NCBI GenBank assembly: GCA_043777755.1
Contig: JAYWHK010000195.1
Location: 1 to 23,859 of the forward strand
DNA: 23,859 nucleotides
DNA from: CANHEE01 sp043777755
Lineage (GTDB): Bacteria > Bacteroidota > Bacteroidia > Chitinophagales > Saprospiraceae
Direction of reading: 5' to 3'
Shown: positions 7,709-15,676 of the stretch, one piece after another
Numbering within the stretch: the first letter of the stretch is position 1
Layout: each line of letters begins with the position of its first letter
Notes under the pieces: generated by a model
What the model was told of the DNA's origin: nothing
Seen by the model: the letters and a program-made list of their open reading frames with translations, nothing else
Database searches by the model: none
Translations under genes and position numbers: made by a program

Positions 7709-7811
7709 GAATTGTGGAACTTGATAGATAACATTAAAGAAATTTGAACCGTTTGCCCTAAAATATTGTTTGAATTGTAGCGACTTAATTAATTGACAAA
7801 ACCCAATAACA

Positions 7812-8264
7812 ATGTTTGTAGATATTAGCGTTACAACGCCAGCGTTACTTTTTTCAACGGTTTCTTTGCTTTATATTGGTTATACCAATCGTTTTTTGAG
7901 CATCGCCAATTTGGTAAGAAGTTTGAAAGATAAGTTTTTGGAAACTCATGATGAGGATTTATTAAAACAAATTCATAGTCTTCGACGTAGAATAGAGCTG
8001 ATTCGCAATATGCAACTTTTGGGTATTGTAGCGTTGATAATTAGCGTTTTTTCAATTGTGGCAATGTATATGCGTTATCAAGCAACAGGAGAATTACTAT
8101 TTTTTATCAGTTTAATTATGCTGATTTTATCTATGTCAGCTGCGGTGCGAGAAATTTTTATCTCTGTTGATGCACTCAATATTGAATTGAGTTCCATAGA
8201 AGAACTTAAAGAAAAATTGGAAGAAAAAGGTATTTTGAAACGCCTTTTTGAATCAAATGAATAA
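7812..8264 (+). CDS. DUF2721 family membrane protein
   Basis: A 150-residue protein with the DUF2721 pattern. The N-terminal segment TTPALLFSTVSLLYIGYTNR is followed by a basic helical linker (LHSLRRRIELIRN-like, about 57-72). Two adjoining membrane segments follow near 75-97 and 101-121, and then the VREIFISVDALNIEL signature. The N- and C-terminal soluble parts are helical and charged. No function has been established for this family. The next gene begins 24 bp downstream, so the two are probably co-transcribed. Confidence 0.82.
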   Translation: MFVDISVTTPALLFSTVSLLYIGYTNRFLSIANLVRSLKDKFLETHDEDLLKQIHSLRRRIELIRNMQLLGIVALIISVFSIVAMYMRYQATGELLFFISLIMLILSMSAAVREIFISVDALNIELSSIEELKEKLEEKGILKRLFESNE

Positions 8265-8288
8265 TTTTTACCTTTTTACAATAAAAAA

Positions 8289-8636
8289 ATGTCAGCAATA
8301 CAAGAATTTAACGATTATCGTGCTAAGATGAATGAAAAAATCTTAGCGCAAGACAATAAAGTAATCAATCGTTTTTGGAGTTTGGACGGTCAAACATACA
8401 AAGATGGAGCATTAGATACGAAAACCAAAGAAATGTTGGGTTTGGTATCTTCAATGGTACTTCGATGTGACGATTGTATCCGCTATCACCTTGGAAAATG
8501 TTTTGATTTGGGCGTTACGACAGAAGAGCTTTTTGAAATATACGCTGTAGCAAATCTCGTCGGCGGTTCTATTTGTATTCCTCATACAAGACGTGCCGTG
8601 GAGTATTGGGAGGCGTTACAAGAAGAAGCAAAGTAA
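8289..8636 (+). CDS. Carboxymuconolactone decarboxylase family protein (AhpD-like)
   Basis: A 115-residue all-helical CMD-family protein. The redox motif CDDC at 60-63 followed by His67 (CxxCxxxH) is the catalytic signature of AhpD-like peroxidase members rather than of true gamma-carboxymuconolactone decarboxylases, which lack the cysteines. The downstream helix with VANLVGGSICIPHTRRAVEYW also fits the family. It is probably a small cytosolic thiol-dependent antioxidant enzyme, but no peroxiredoxin partner is found in the window. It follows the DUF2721 gene by 24 bp and is likely expressed from the same mRNA. Confidence 0.87.
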   Translation: MSAIQEFNDYRAKMNEKILAQDNKVINRFWSLDGQTYKDGALDTKTKEMLGLVSSMVLRCDDCIRYHLGKCFDLGVTTEELFEIYAVANLVGGSICIPHTRRAVEYWEALQEEAK

Positions 8637-8712
8637 AACTAAATTTATAGGTGTATAACAAATTTACAGTCTATTTCAATAGATTTAGGATTTTTATTAA
8701 ATTCTTCGTAGT

Positions 8713-8768
8713 TTCGATAGTCGATAGTCGAAAATAAAGACTACTTTTTTCGACTATCGACTCTCGAA
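8713..8768. repeat. 22-bp inverted repeat, one mismatch
   Basis: The arms 8713-8734 and 8747-8768 match at 21 of 22 bases around a 12-nt loop; the left arm also contains a direct doublet CGATAGT-CGATAGT. It is in the 225-bp gap between the CMD and SCP2 genes. Transcribed from the left it could end the DUF2721-CMD transcript, although the T run is inside the arm rather than after it. Confidence 0.75.
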
Positions 8769-8861
8769 TTACAAAAAACTTACATAGGAACAAAATTTTT
8801 GTAGTTCGATGTGAATTTGCTATATACCCAATTTTATAATTTTAAACTTTTTTAATTTTTA

Positions 8862-9173
8862 ATGACAGCACAAGAATTTTTCGAATCATTACCATCAAAA
8901 GTAAATCCTGCCGCATTGGAAGGCATGAACTCTGTTTTTCACTTTGACATTGGCGACGCTGGTCAATATACTTTGAGTTTGCAAGACGGCAAATTAGAGG
9001 TAAAAAATGGCTTAGAAGGCACGCCTTCTTGCGGTGTAAAAGCAAGCCAAGAAACCTTAATTGGGCTTTTGACAAAAGAAGTAAATCCAATGATGGCAAT
9101 GATGACAGGCAAATTAAAAATCACCAATCCTGGTGAAATGATGAAATACGCTAAGATTTTTGGATTAATGTAA
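8862..9173 (+). CDS. SCP2 sterol-binding domain protein
   Basis: A 103-residue single-domain protein of the SCP2 (sterol carrier protein 2) fold. The family pattern is clear: FHFDIGDAGQYTLSLQDGKLEVKNG cut into beta strands near 27-50, then GVKASQETLIGLLTKEVNPMMAMMTGKLKITNP and a short C-terminal helix. Such small proteins bind lipids or other hydrophobic ligands in a buried tunnel; the ligand in bacteria is generally unknown. No signal peptide is seen, so it should be cytosolic. Only one base lies between its stop codon and the start of the ZIP transporter gene, so the two are translationally coupled or nearly so. Confidence 0.88.
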   Translation: MTAQEFFESLPSKVNPAALEGMNSVFHFDIGDAGQYTLSLQDGKLEVKNGLEGTPSCGVKASQETLIGLLTKEVNPMMAMMTGKLKITNPGEMMKYAKIFGLM

Positions 9174-9174
9174 T

Positions 9175-9885
9175 ATGAGTTTTTTTCATTATTGTCTTCT
9201 TATCTCCTCCTTACTCACAGGAGGAGGTATTGCTTTTTATTTTAAACAAAATACACAACAGTATTTACAGTTAATTCTTTCATTTTCAGGTGCTTACATC
9301 ATTGGAATCACGGCTTTGCACCTGATTCCAGAAACTTTTCACGACGGTACGCATCAGCTTGGAATGTGGCTATTGGTAGGTTTTTTAGGACAATTGGCGT
9401 TAGACCAACTCTCAAAAGGCATAGAACACGGTCATATTCACGTGCCGCATCATCCGAATATGTCGTTTGTTTGGCAAGTTATGATTGGACTGAGTGTACA
9501 CTCTTTTGTGGAAGGAATGCCTTTGAATGTAGAAGTTGATGGACACAATCATCATCATTTGTTGTGGGGTATTATTCTACACGAGATGCCTGCGTCATTT
9601 GCTTTGGTTTCTCTTTTGTTGAGTTCTGGATTTCGCAAAAATGTAGTTGTGCTTTGCTTGGTTTTGTATGCGTCAATGTCCACGCTTGGAGCATTGACTT
9701 ATCAGTTGATTGCTCCGACACGAGAGGTGAGTCAGATTTTGATGGCACTTGTGATTGGAACATTTCTGCATATTGCCACAACCATTTTATTTGAAGCGGA
9801 CAGCTCTCAAAGCCATAAAATTGCGTATAAAAAGCTGATTGTCATTGCCTTAGGTATTGGTGTTGCATTTTTGACTTTGCTGTAA
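9175..9885 (+). CDS. ZIP family divalent metal transporter
   Basis: A 236-residue integral membrane protein of the ZIP family, which imports zinc or iron across the inner membrane. Family marks are HLIPE at 49-53, a cytosolic His-rich loop with five histidines at 85-93, HSFVEG at 109-114 in the metal-binding membrane helix, and HEMPA at 136-140 in the next helix. A second short His cluster lies at 124-128. About seven hydrophobic segments are visible; the usual count is eight, so one is hard to place by eye. It is the second gene of a pair with SCP2. The metal specificity cannot be read from the sequence. It ends 12 bp before the convergent DUF4249 gene. Confidence 0.9.
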   Translation: MSFFHYCLLISSLLTGGGIAFYFKQNTQQYLQLILSFSGAYIIGITALHLIPETFHDGTHQLGMWLLVGFLGQLALDQLSKGIEHGHIHVPHHPNMSFVWQVMIGLSVHSFVEGMPLNVEVDGHNHHHLLWGIILHEMPASFALVSLLLSSGFRKNVVVLCLVLYASMSTLGALTYQLIAPTREVSQILMALVIGTFLHIATTILFEADSSQSHKIAYKKLIVIALGIGVAFLTLL

Positions 9886-9897
9886 AACAGGTAATAA

Positions 9898-10737
9898 TTA
9901 TTTTAATTTTATAACATATTCTGTTATCGAAACACCTCCTATAACACCATAAGCATTAGAAATATTCGTCCAAGTAGGATTAGAATAAGCACCAATATTA
10001 CCAACTTCAACGCTATTGCTATTTACGGATTGTTGGAAACGATAGTATTCGTCAGAAATGTGTAATAGCTCGATTTTGAGAGAATCTATCTTTTTCAAAC
10101 CCATATATTTTCCATTATCAAATATAGGTATTTTTGCTACAACATCGTCTGAATAAATACTGTTAACTAAATTTTCATCTTTTGTTATATTATGAAAAGA
10201 AAATAATTGATTATCAGACTGAAATAACTCCTGTATAATCTTTCCTTTTATATATTTTTTTAAATTAAAAATGTAATAGTCTTTTGTGAAAGGGTTGTCT
10301 TCAAATGCCAATTTTAATTTTAAAATAGAAGTATCTTTATTGAAACTAAAATCACATTTTTTGATAAGTGTTTTTGGAGGAATTTGAACTAAATCTGAAT
10401 TGAAAATGCCCTCTTTTGATTGTACTTTAATTAAGTATTTTTCATCAGAAAGCAAAATTTTATCATAAAAAAATAAATTATTCATTTTTGTAAAAGTATC
10501 AATTATTTTATTTTCTTTTACTAAAAAAATACTTTCTACTTTTTCATTGTTAAACTTTGGGTTCTCATCGAGAACGGGTGTCGTTTGTAAGACTTCAATT
10601 CTTGATTTTCCTCCATTGACCAAAAAGCCGTAAAAAACATTTTTAGTACCTTGAAAAGGCAAATCATATTTGATTTCCTTACTATTTTCGCAGCCTATTA
10701 AAGTAAGAATAAATAAAATTTTAATATATTTATACAT
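9898..10737 (-). CDS. DUF4249 outer-membrane-associated lipoprotein
   Basis: A 279-residue lipoprotein: the leader MYKYIKILFILTLIGC has a good lipobox (LIGC, Cys16). The body is rich in beta strands. Length, position and the closing part (GNIGAYSNPTWTNISNAYGVIGG) match DUF4249 proteins, which in Bacteroidota are found right after TonB-dependent receptors. Here the spacing to the receptor gene is 4 bp, so they form an operon, with the receptor first. It probably works at the cell surface or periplasmic side of the outer membrane with that receptor; the ligand is unknown. It is very AT-rich: two sampled 60-base lines give about 22-23% GC. Confidence 0.83.
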   Translation of the reverse strand: MYKYIKILFILTLIGCENSKEIKYDLPFQGTKNVFYGFLVNGGKSRIEVLQTTPVLDENPKFNNEKVESIFLVKENKIIDTFTKMNNLFFYDKILLSDEKYLIKVQSKEGIFNSDLVQIPPKTLIKKCDFSFNKDTSILKLKLAFEDNPFTKDYYIFNLKKYIKGKIIQELFQSDNQLFSFHNITKDENLVNSIYSDDVVAKIPIFDNGKYMGLKKIDSLKIELLHISDEYYRFQQSVNSNSVEVGNIGAYSNPTWTNISNAYGVIGGVSITEYVIKLK

Positions 10738-10741
10738 AAAT

Positions 10742-13069
10742 TTAAAATTTGTAAGTATAGTTAAAAGAAGGAATTAATCCAAAAAGTGTAACATTTTTAA
10801 TACTCCTATTTTGATACAAGTAATTCCCTTGTGCATCAATTACTGCCGATGAATTAACTCTCAAAAAAGTAGTATTTGGATAATTATAAGTATTGTATAT
10901 AGAAAAACTCCAAATCTTGGTATTTCCTTTTGATGTTTTTGTTTCTTTATTAACACCAATATCTAATCTTTGATAATTGGGAAATGTAGCATTGTTCTTA
11001 TCTCCAAAAATAAGTTCAGTTGTTTTCTTTTCAGGTAGAGGTAATAAACCAATAGGGACACTTATTCTTCGTCCTGATTGATACACCCAAGTTGCATTAA
11101 TGTCCCACTTTTTATTGATTTGATAGTGAACAAAAACTTCAAAATCATGTGGTCTATGATAGTCAAAGAAGTATTTTTTATTTTGGTTAATTTCTTTAAA
11201 TTGTCTATTGTTTTGAGAAAAAGTATAACCTGCAAAACCTGTCACTTTGCCTGATTTTTTCTCTAAAAAAAATTCAATTCCCCAAATAGTGCCTTTCCCA
11301 CCTGTAAAAATACTTTTTTCCCAATTCTTAACATCTAAAACACTACTCACATTCGCTTTGTAATCAATAAGATTATTAATTCTTTTATAGAACGCTTCTA
11401 TTGAGAGCGAGATTTTATTATTTACAGTCGCATAACTTCCTATCGTATAAAGGTTACTATATTCGGGTTGTGCAATATTTGTTGCAGGAAGCCAAAAATC
11501 ATTCGGAAACCCAAAACCGCCACTTGTTAGCAAGTGAATATTTTGCTGCATATAGCTGTAAGAAGCTTTTAGCGTATGGTTTTGACTTGTATTAAAACTT
11601 AATGCAAAGCGAGGTTCAATAGATAGAAATGATTTTTGATTGACGTAATAATTACTTATTCTAATGCCAGAGTTTAGATTTAAATTTCTAAAAATATTCC
11701 AATCATCTTCAAAAAATACAGCTAATTCATTAGATTTTATTAAAGATATACCTGTATTAAGAGAATCAAAAACTGAGTTCGGTAGAAATCTGTGTAAAAT
11801 AAATTGACCACCATAACGCAAAAAATGATTTTCGCTTTTGTTATGGTCAAATTCTATTTTAAAAAATTTGTCCGACAAACTATAATGATTATTCTCACTT
11901 ATTTGTGTTTTTAAAGTATCAACTAACTTAAAAACATTACTACTTTCAACACTATTAAAGTTATAATTATACTGCGTATAACCTACCAAAGATTTCATGA
12001 AAATATTATTTTTAATAATTTGTGAGTACCTTGAACTCCAAGTAATATTCCCCCAATCAATGCTTGAATTGCTATCAAAACTTGATGTAACGACATTATT
12101 TGACCTATTTGTACTCTTGCTAAGGCTTGTACCTATATCTTTTCCCATGTACAAAGAGGTGAAAATATTACCTTTATAAAATTTACTATTAACTTTTGCA
12201 TTAATATCATAGAGCCAGTAATCTAAATAGGTTTCTGCTTTAGCTTTGTTTTTAAATGCGTTTATCAAGCCCAAATAGGAACTACGAGCTGTGAACATAT
12301 AACTTGAAGTATCTTTTTTTATCGGTCCTTCTAACAAAATTTTAGAATTAATCAAACCCAACGAATATGCTCCTGAAAATTTCTTTTTATTGCCTTCTTT
12401 CATTTGAATATCCAAAACAGACGACAATCTACCACCAAATCTTGCAGGAAATGCGCCTTTATATACATCAACTTTATTTAAAGCATCATTATTGAATACA
12501 GAAATGAAACCGCCAAGATGTGATACATTATACACAGGAGAGCCATCTAATAAAATTAGGTTTTGGTCAGGAGTACCTCCTCTAACCAATATATTAGAGT
12601 TGCTTTCTGTCGAATTGCTAATACCTGGCATCAGTTGAAGGCTTCTCAATAAATCAGGTTCGCCTCCAATTGTTGGAATTTTTTTCAACTCCTCCGCACT
12701 AAAAGAAACAACTCCTTTCTTTTGATAATCTGTTTTATTAGCAACCACTACAAGCTCTGACAACCCTATTGCTGCCAATTCAATTGATATAACAGTATCT
12801 TTTAAAAAAAAGAAATCCACATTTTTATCTTCATAACCGACATAAGATATTTTTATTTTACAATTTTCATTCACCAATGTTTTAAATGAAAAAAACCCAT
12901 ACTCATTTGAAATTGCTTTTACTTTGCTATTAATAGGGTCATATAATGTAGTTCCTATTAAATTTTCGCCATTTTGTGCAGATTTTATATATCCAGAAAT
13001 GTTAATGGTTTGTGATGCTATTGGTGATAAAGAAAGGAAAAAAAGGAAGATATATAATATGACTTTCAT
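10742..13069 (-). CDS. TonB-dependent outer membrane receptor with carboxypeptidase-like N-domain
   Basis: A 775-residue outer membrane importer. A signal peptide covers about residues 1-19 (SPIASQ). A carboxypeptidase-regulatory-like beta sandwich follows at 22-97 with the usual GTTLYD...GFFSF pattern. The plug domain spans about 120-225, with LVRGG at 162-166 and ILLDGSPVYN after it. The rest is a beta barrel with many alternating aromatic strands, ending in the terminal aromatic NYTYKF that suits BAM-mediated insertion. It is shorter than SusC (about 1000 residues) and is paired with DUF4249 rather than SusD, so the substrate is probably not a glycan; this is inference. Energy would come from TonB-ExbBD encoded elsewhere. 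No promoter box was found in the 103 bp upstream. Confidence 0.92.
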   Translation of the reverse strand: MKVILYIFLFFLSLSPIASQTINISGYIKSAQNGENLIGTTLYDPINSKVKAISNEYGFFSFKTLVNENCKIKISYVGYEDKNVDFFFLKDTVISIELAAIGLSELVVVANKTDYQKKGVVSFSAEELKKIPTIGGEPDLLRSLQLMPGISNSTESNSNILVRGGTPDQNLILLDGSPVYNVSHLGGFISVFNNDALNKVDVYKGAFPARFGGRLSSVLDIQMKEGNKKKFSGAYSLGLINSKILLEGPIKKDTSSYMFTARSSYLGLINAFKNKAKAETYLDYWLYDINAKVNSKFYKGNIFTSLYMGKDIGTSLSKSTNRSNNVVTSSFDSNSSIDWGNITWSSRYSQIIKNNIFMKSLVGYTQYNYNFNSVESSNVFKLVDTLKTQISENNHYSLSDKFFKIEFDHNKSENHFLRYGGQFILHRFLPNSVFDSLNTGISLIKSNELAVFFEDDWNIFRNLNLNSGIRISNYYVNQKSFLSIEPRFALSFNTSQNHTLKASYSYMQQNIHLLTSGGFGFPNDFWLPATNIAQPEYSNLYTIGSYATVNNKISLSIEAFYKRINNLIDYKANVSSVLDVKNWEKSIFTGGKGTIWGIEFFLEKKSGKVTGFAGYTFSQNNRQFKEINQNKKYFFDYHRPHDFEVFVHYQINKKWDINATWVYQSGRRISVPIGLLPLPEKKTTELIFGDKNNATFPNYQRLDIGVNKETKTSKGNTKIWSFSIYNTYNYPNTTFLRVNSSAVIDAQGNYLYQNRSIKNVTLFGLIPSFNYTYKF

Positions 13070-13085
13070 AGTATTTTAACAATAA

Positions 13086-13121
13086 AATGGAAGTACTTCA
13101 AATAATTTGAGTACTTCCATT
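13086..13121 (-). terminator. Hairpin between the lipoprotein and receptor genes
   Basis: The arms 13086-13097 and 13110-13121 (AATGGAAGTACT and its complement) match perfectly around a 12-nt loop. On the minus strand TTTTATTG follows, a modest U run, so it can end the transcript of the upstream lipoprotein gene or attenuate reading into the receptor operon. On the plus strand TGCTATTTTTTT follows. Confidence 0.6.
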
Positions 13122-13172
13122 GCTATTTTTTTAGTATTGAGTAAGGGTAAGTTCTATATTTGCTGAATGTAT

Positions 13173-14288
13173 TTAATCACAATCATTTGAACAATTACAG
13201 CCTGTTAAGGTTGCATTACTAACGTTATTAAAATTGTAATCAAAATAAGCATATTTATAATTACCTGAATAAATAGGAAGTTCTACTTCAAAGCTCTTAG
13301 CATAACCAATTTCCCAACTATTTTGAGTCCAACCAGTACCATGTGCAGCAGTGCCTAAATACTGAAAATTTGTACCCAAAGGAGGAAGACCTGTCCATGT
13401 CCAAGGAGATGAAGAACTGAAAGTATTAATTCCATAGCCAACACTCCAAGAAACATTGTCTCCATGATTTTTTTGCCAACCCCATAATCTATGCCTTTGT
13501 TCAGACCTAAGGTAAGCTGAAAATTGAGGATAGATATACTCAGACCACGTACTCGTATAACCAACATATTTGTAAATTCGCCAATTTCCAAACACACGTT
13601 TTTCTCTAATCCAATCACCAGCGAATAAAGCACTACCATTGCATTCTCTGTAAGACGATTTTACACAAGCATCTCTCTCCTCGTCCAATTTCTCTATGAA
13701 CTGATGCACGTTAATTTTTGCTTCGGGATAGCTCTTCTTTAGTTCTTTTGCTCTTTCGATTTTTGTCTCGTCTCCATCTAAAATAACAATTTGTTTGTCA
13801 TCAATGAATAGATTCAAAGTTTCTCCAATGTAAACTGCATTTTTTTCATCTAAGACCCAGCTCAAAACGCCTTGTACTCTGGGCATAGGAAGTTTGTCTT
13901 GAGAGAAATTTAATACATCTTTGTATTTAGAAGCAAACTCGCTACGTTTTTGTTCGCTGTCTAAAACTTCATAATTGTCTAAATTTTTCTGATAGTTATT
14001 TCGCAATGAAACAAAACCGAGACTTTTCTCCCAATTATCAAGTGCTTCTCTTGAATAATGTTGCGTAGGATTGTCTGATAATTCATCCATAAGATTTAAG
14101 AAATTTCTTAAGTCTTTGAATTTTAAAATTCCATTTTTGACTTCAAATGGAGTTTTTACTGAAACAAAATCCTGTTTTTTTGAAACTGTTGATTTTGTTT
14201 CAATTGGTTGGATTATTGTATTTTCTGTTTTGGTGCAAGACCAACTTAGTACTGACAGTACTGATAAGATTACCACTAACCTTTTCAT
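13173..14288 (-). CDS. Putative lipoprotein of unknown function with Cys-rich tail
   Basis: A 371-residue secreted protein. The leader MKRLVVILSVLSVLSWSC looks like a lipoprotein signal with Cys18, though the lipobox (SWS-C) is not ideal. The segment VKNGILKFKDLRNFLNLMD and WEKSLGFVSLR resembles the start of DUF4848-like Bacteroidota lipoproteins; I hold this weakly. A charged middle part follows. From about residue 220 the protein is unusually rich in Trp, Tyr, Gly and Ser (GDWIREKRVFGNWRIYKYVG and beyond), suggesting a beta-sandwich or binding domain. It ends in TGCNCSNDCD, with three cysteines close together. It is preceded by a long structured leader with its own promoter. Function unknown. 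Confidence 0.72.
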   Translation of the reverse strand: MKRLVVILSVLSVLSWSCTKTENTIIQPIETKSTVSKKQDFVSVKTPFEVKNGILKFKDLRNFLNLMDELSDNPTQHYSREALDNWEKSLGFVSLRNNYQKNLDNYEVLDSEQKRSEFASKYKDVLNFSQDKLPMPRVQGVLSWVLDEKNAVYIGETLNLFIDDKQIVILDGDETKIERAKELKKSYPEAKINVHQFIEKLDEERDACVKSSYRECNGSALFAGDWIREKRVFGNWRIYKYVGYTSTWSEYIYPQFSAYLRSEQRHRLWGWQKNHGDNVSWSVGYGINTFSSSSPWTWTGLPPLGTNFQYLGTAAHGTGWTQNSWEIGYAKSFEVELPIYSGNYKYAYFDYNFNNVSNATLTGCNCSNDCD

Positions 14289-14342
14289 TTTTGGAAAAAT
14301 TTTTAAAATTTAAAGAAAATTGATTTAACGTTAAAATTTAAA

Positions 14343-14553
14343 ATAGAAAAGCGCAAGCCATCACCATGCTAATGTAGGAGGTTAGTGGAAACCCAATCAA
14401 CAGCAAGTGAAGGCTTACGCTTTCCCATATCCATAACTAAATGGATAGTAAAAACGCAAGCACAATCACATATACTACTGAGTCGGCTGATTTTGAATAT
14501 TCCACTATTCCCTACATCAACTAACAGTATTCTAAGCGAAGCTACTTTTCTAT
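14343..14553 (-). ncRNA. Candidate structured RNA or 5' leader with two alternative folds
   Basis: Read on the minus strand, the ends pair (14545-14553 with 14343-14351, 9 bp). Inside them 14511-14517 pairs with 14372-14378 and 14500-14507 with 14383-14390, all perfect. The apex has hairpin 14441-14447 with 14428-14434. The segment at 14412-14425 can pair either with 14450-14463 (extending the rod) or with 14346-14359 (13 of 14 bases), which would break the closing stem. A promoter lies just upstream at 14570-14600. It may be a leader of the lipoprotein gene or an independent small RNA. I could not match it to a known riboswitch class. No further gene is seen in 14289-14633. Confidence 0.55.
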
Positions 14554-14569
14554 AAAATTAAAAACTTTA

Positions 14570-14600
14570 CAAAAGTATAGTACAAAATTTTATTATGCAA
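14570..14600 (-). promoter_or_regulatory. Promoter TTG-N20-TACTTTTG ahead of the lipoprotein leader
   Basis: On the minus strand TTG (complement of 14598-14600) is followed by exactly 20 nt and then TACTTTTG (complement of 14570-14577), a full match to the Bacteroidota consensus. Transcription would start near 14563, about 275 nt before the lipoprotein ATG at 14288 and just before the structured region. Confidence 0.75.
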
Positions 14601-14633
14601 TCTTTTTATTATATTTATTTTAATCGTATAATT

Positions 14634-15284
14634 TTATTTCTTCACTACACCACTCAAAAAAGGCACAAAAGCAAATTCGTCAAAACATTTTTCATCAAAT
14701 TCAGTTTCGCTGACTTTGGTGATTTGATACATTTTCTGGCTTTGTTCGTCACCCATCGGAATGACCATTATACCGTTTGTTTTTAATTGCTTGAAAAGTG
14801 TATTGGGAAATTTTTCAGCACCAGCAGTAAAAAGAATTTTATCAAATGGCGCAAACGTAGGCAAGCCTTCGTTCCCGTCTGCAAAAAACGTATGAATATG
14901 TGGTAATCTCAGGTCATTCAAACGTAATTTTGCTTTCAAATACAAATTTTCTTGTCGTTCTATGCTATATACTTTTGCACCCAAAAGCGACAAAACAGCT
15001 GCTTGATAACCTGAGCCAGTGCCAATTTCTAAGACTTTATCTCCTTTTTTTACCTCCAACAATTGTGTTTGGTAAGCCACCGTATAAGGCTGCGAAATGG
15101 TTTGTTCGTTTCCAATCGGGAAGGCTTTGTCTGCATAAGCCCATTCTTCAAATGCTTTTTCTAAAAAAAAATGGCGGGGCAATTCCAGCATCGCTGCCAA
15201 AACAGTTTCATTGTCAATACCTTTTGACCTGAGATTTTCTATCAGTTTTCGTCGCAAACCTTTGTGACGATAGTTGTCTTCCAT
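14634..15284 (-). CDS. pcm: Protein-L-isoaspartate O-methyltransferase
   Basis: A 216-residue cytosolic repair enzyme that methylates isoaspartyl residues in aged proteins using S-adenosylmethionine. The AdoMet-binding motif EIGTGSGYQAA starts at Glu86, the family-specific TISQPYTVA loop is at 62-70, and RHFFL in the N-terminal part also fits. The length equals the usual 205-220. It starts with MEDNYRHKG, and the ATG at 15284 is preceded by an AT-rich stretch without a clear promoter box. The gene stands alone between the structured-RNA region and the rny terminator. Confidence 0.95.
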   Translation of the reverse strand: MEDNYRHKGLRRKLIENLRSKGIDNETVLAAMLELPRHFFLEKAFEEWAYADKAFPIGNEQTISQPYTVAYQTQLLEVKKGDKVLEIGTGSGYQAAVLSLLGAKVYSIERQENLYLKAKLRLNDLRLPHIHTFFADGNEGLPTFAPFDKILFTAGAEKFPNTLFKQLKTNGIMVIPMGDEQSQKMYQITKVSETEFDEKCFDEFAFVPFLSGVVKK

Positions 15285-15618
15285 TTTTTAAATTGTGTTT
15301 TTTAAATTTTTATAAAAAGAGAATCGTATAGACTAAATCTTCATATATGCACGTCGGGAAGTGGTTTTGGGATTTTACATTTGTGCAAAATATTGAACAC
15401 CAAACGTTTGCAGTATCTTTAATATCTAATAACCAATATCTGTTGTGTATATGCTTATTTGTGTGCAATATTAATGAATTTTTTTGAAAAAAATAAGAGA
15501 ATGAATAAAATATTCGTTTTATTTGAATATTTGGTTCTTTTAAAATATTTCTCAACTAATTAATTTTGAACGCCACATAAAAAGGCTAAAACCAAATGCA
15601 CTTTTAGTGTTCACAAAT
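15285..15618. other. Intergenic stretch with no supportable gene
   Basis: An AT-rich gap between rny and pcm. A minus-strand frame of 81 codons (15310-15555) begins with TTG, has no family resemblance and looks like low-complexity noise. A 17-18 base stretch near 15531-15547 (TTTGGTTCTTTTAAAAT) also occurs, as its complement, in the outer arm of the palindrome at 374-397. I see nothing else here. Confidence 0.5.
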
Positions 15619-15656
15619 AAAAACGCTACAAAAGTTTGCACTCTTGTAGCGTTTTT
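15619..15656. terminator. Bidirectional intrinsic terminator after rny
   Basis: The arms 15619-15631 and 15644-15656 (AAAAACGCTACAA and its complement) match at all 13 bases. A/T runs lie on both sides, so the hairpin can act on both strands. On the minus strand it is 21 bp after the rny stop codon and is the natural end of the rny transcript. Confidence 0.88.
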
Positions 15657-15676
15657 TTATTTATTACATTTTATAT

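Noticed and set aside
15310..15555. Minus-strand open frame of 81 codons just upstream of pcm
   Set aside because: It begins with TTG, has low-complexity AT-rich sequence, shows no family pattern and has no promoter; most likely noise.
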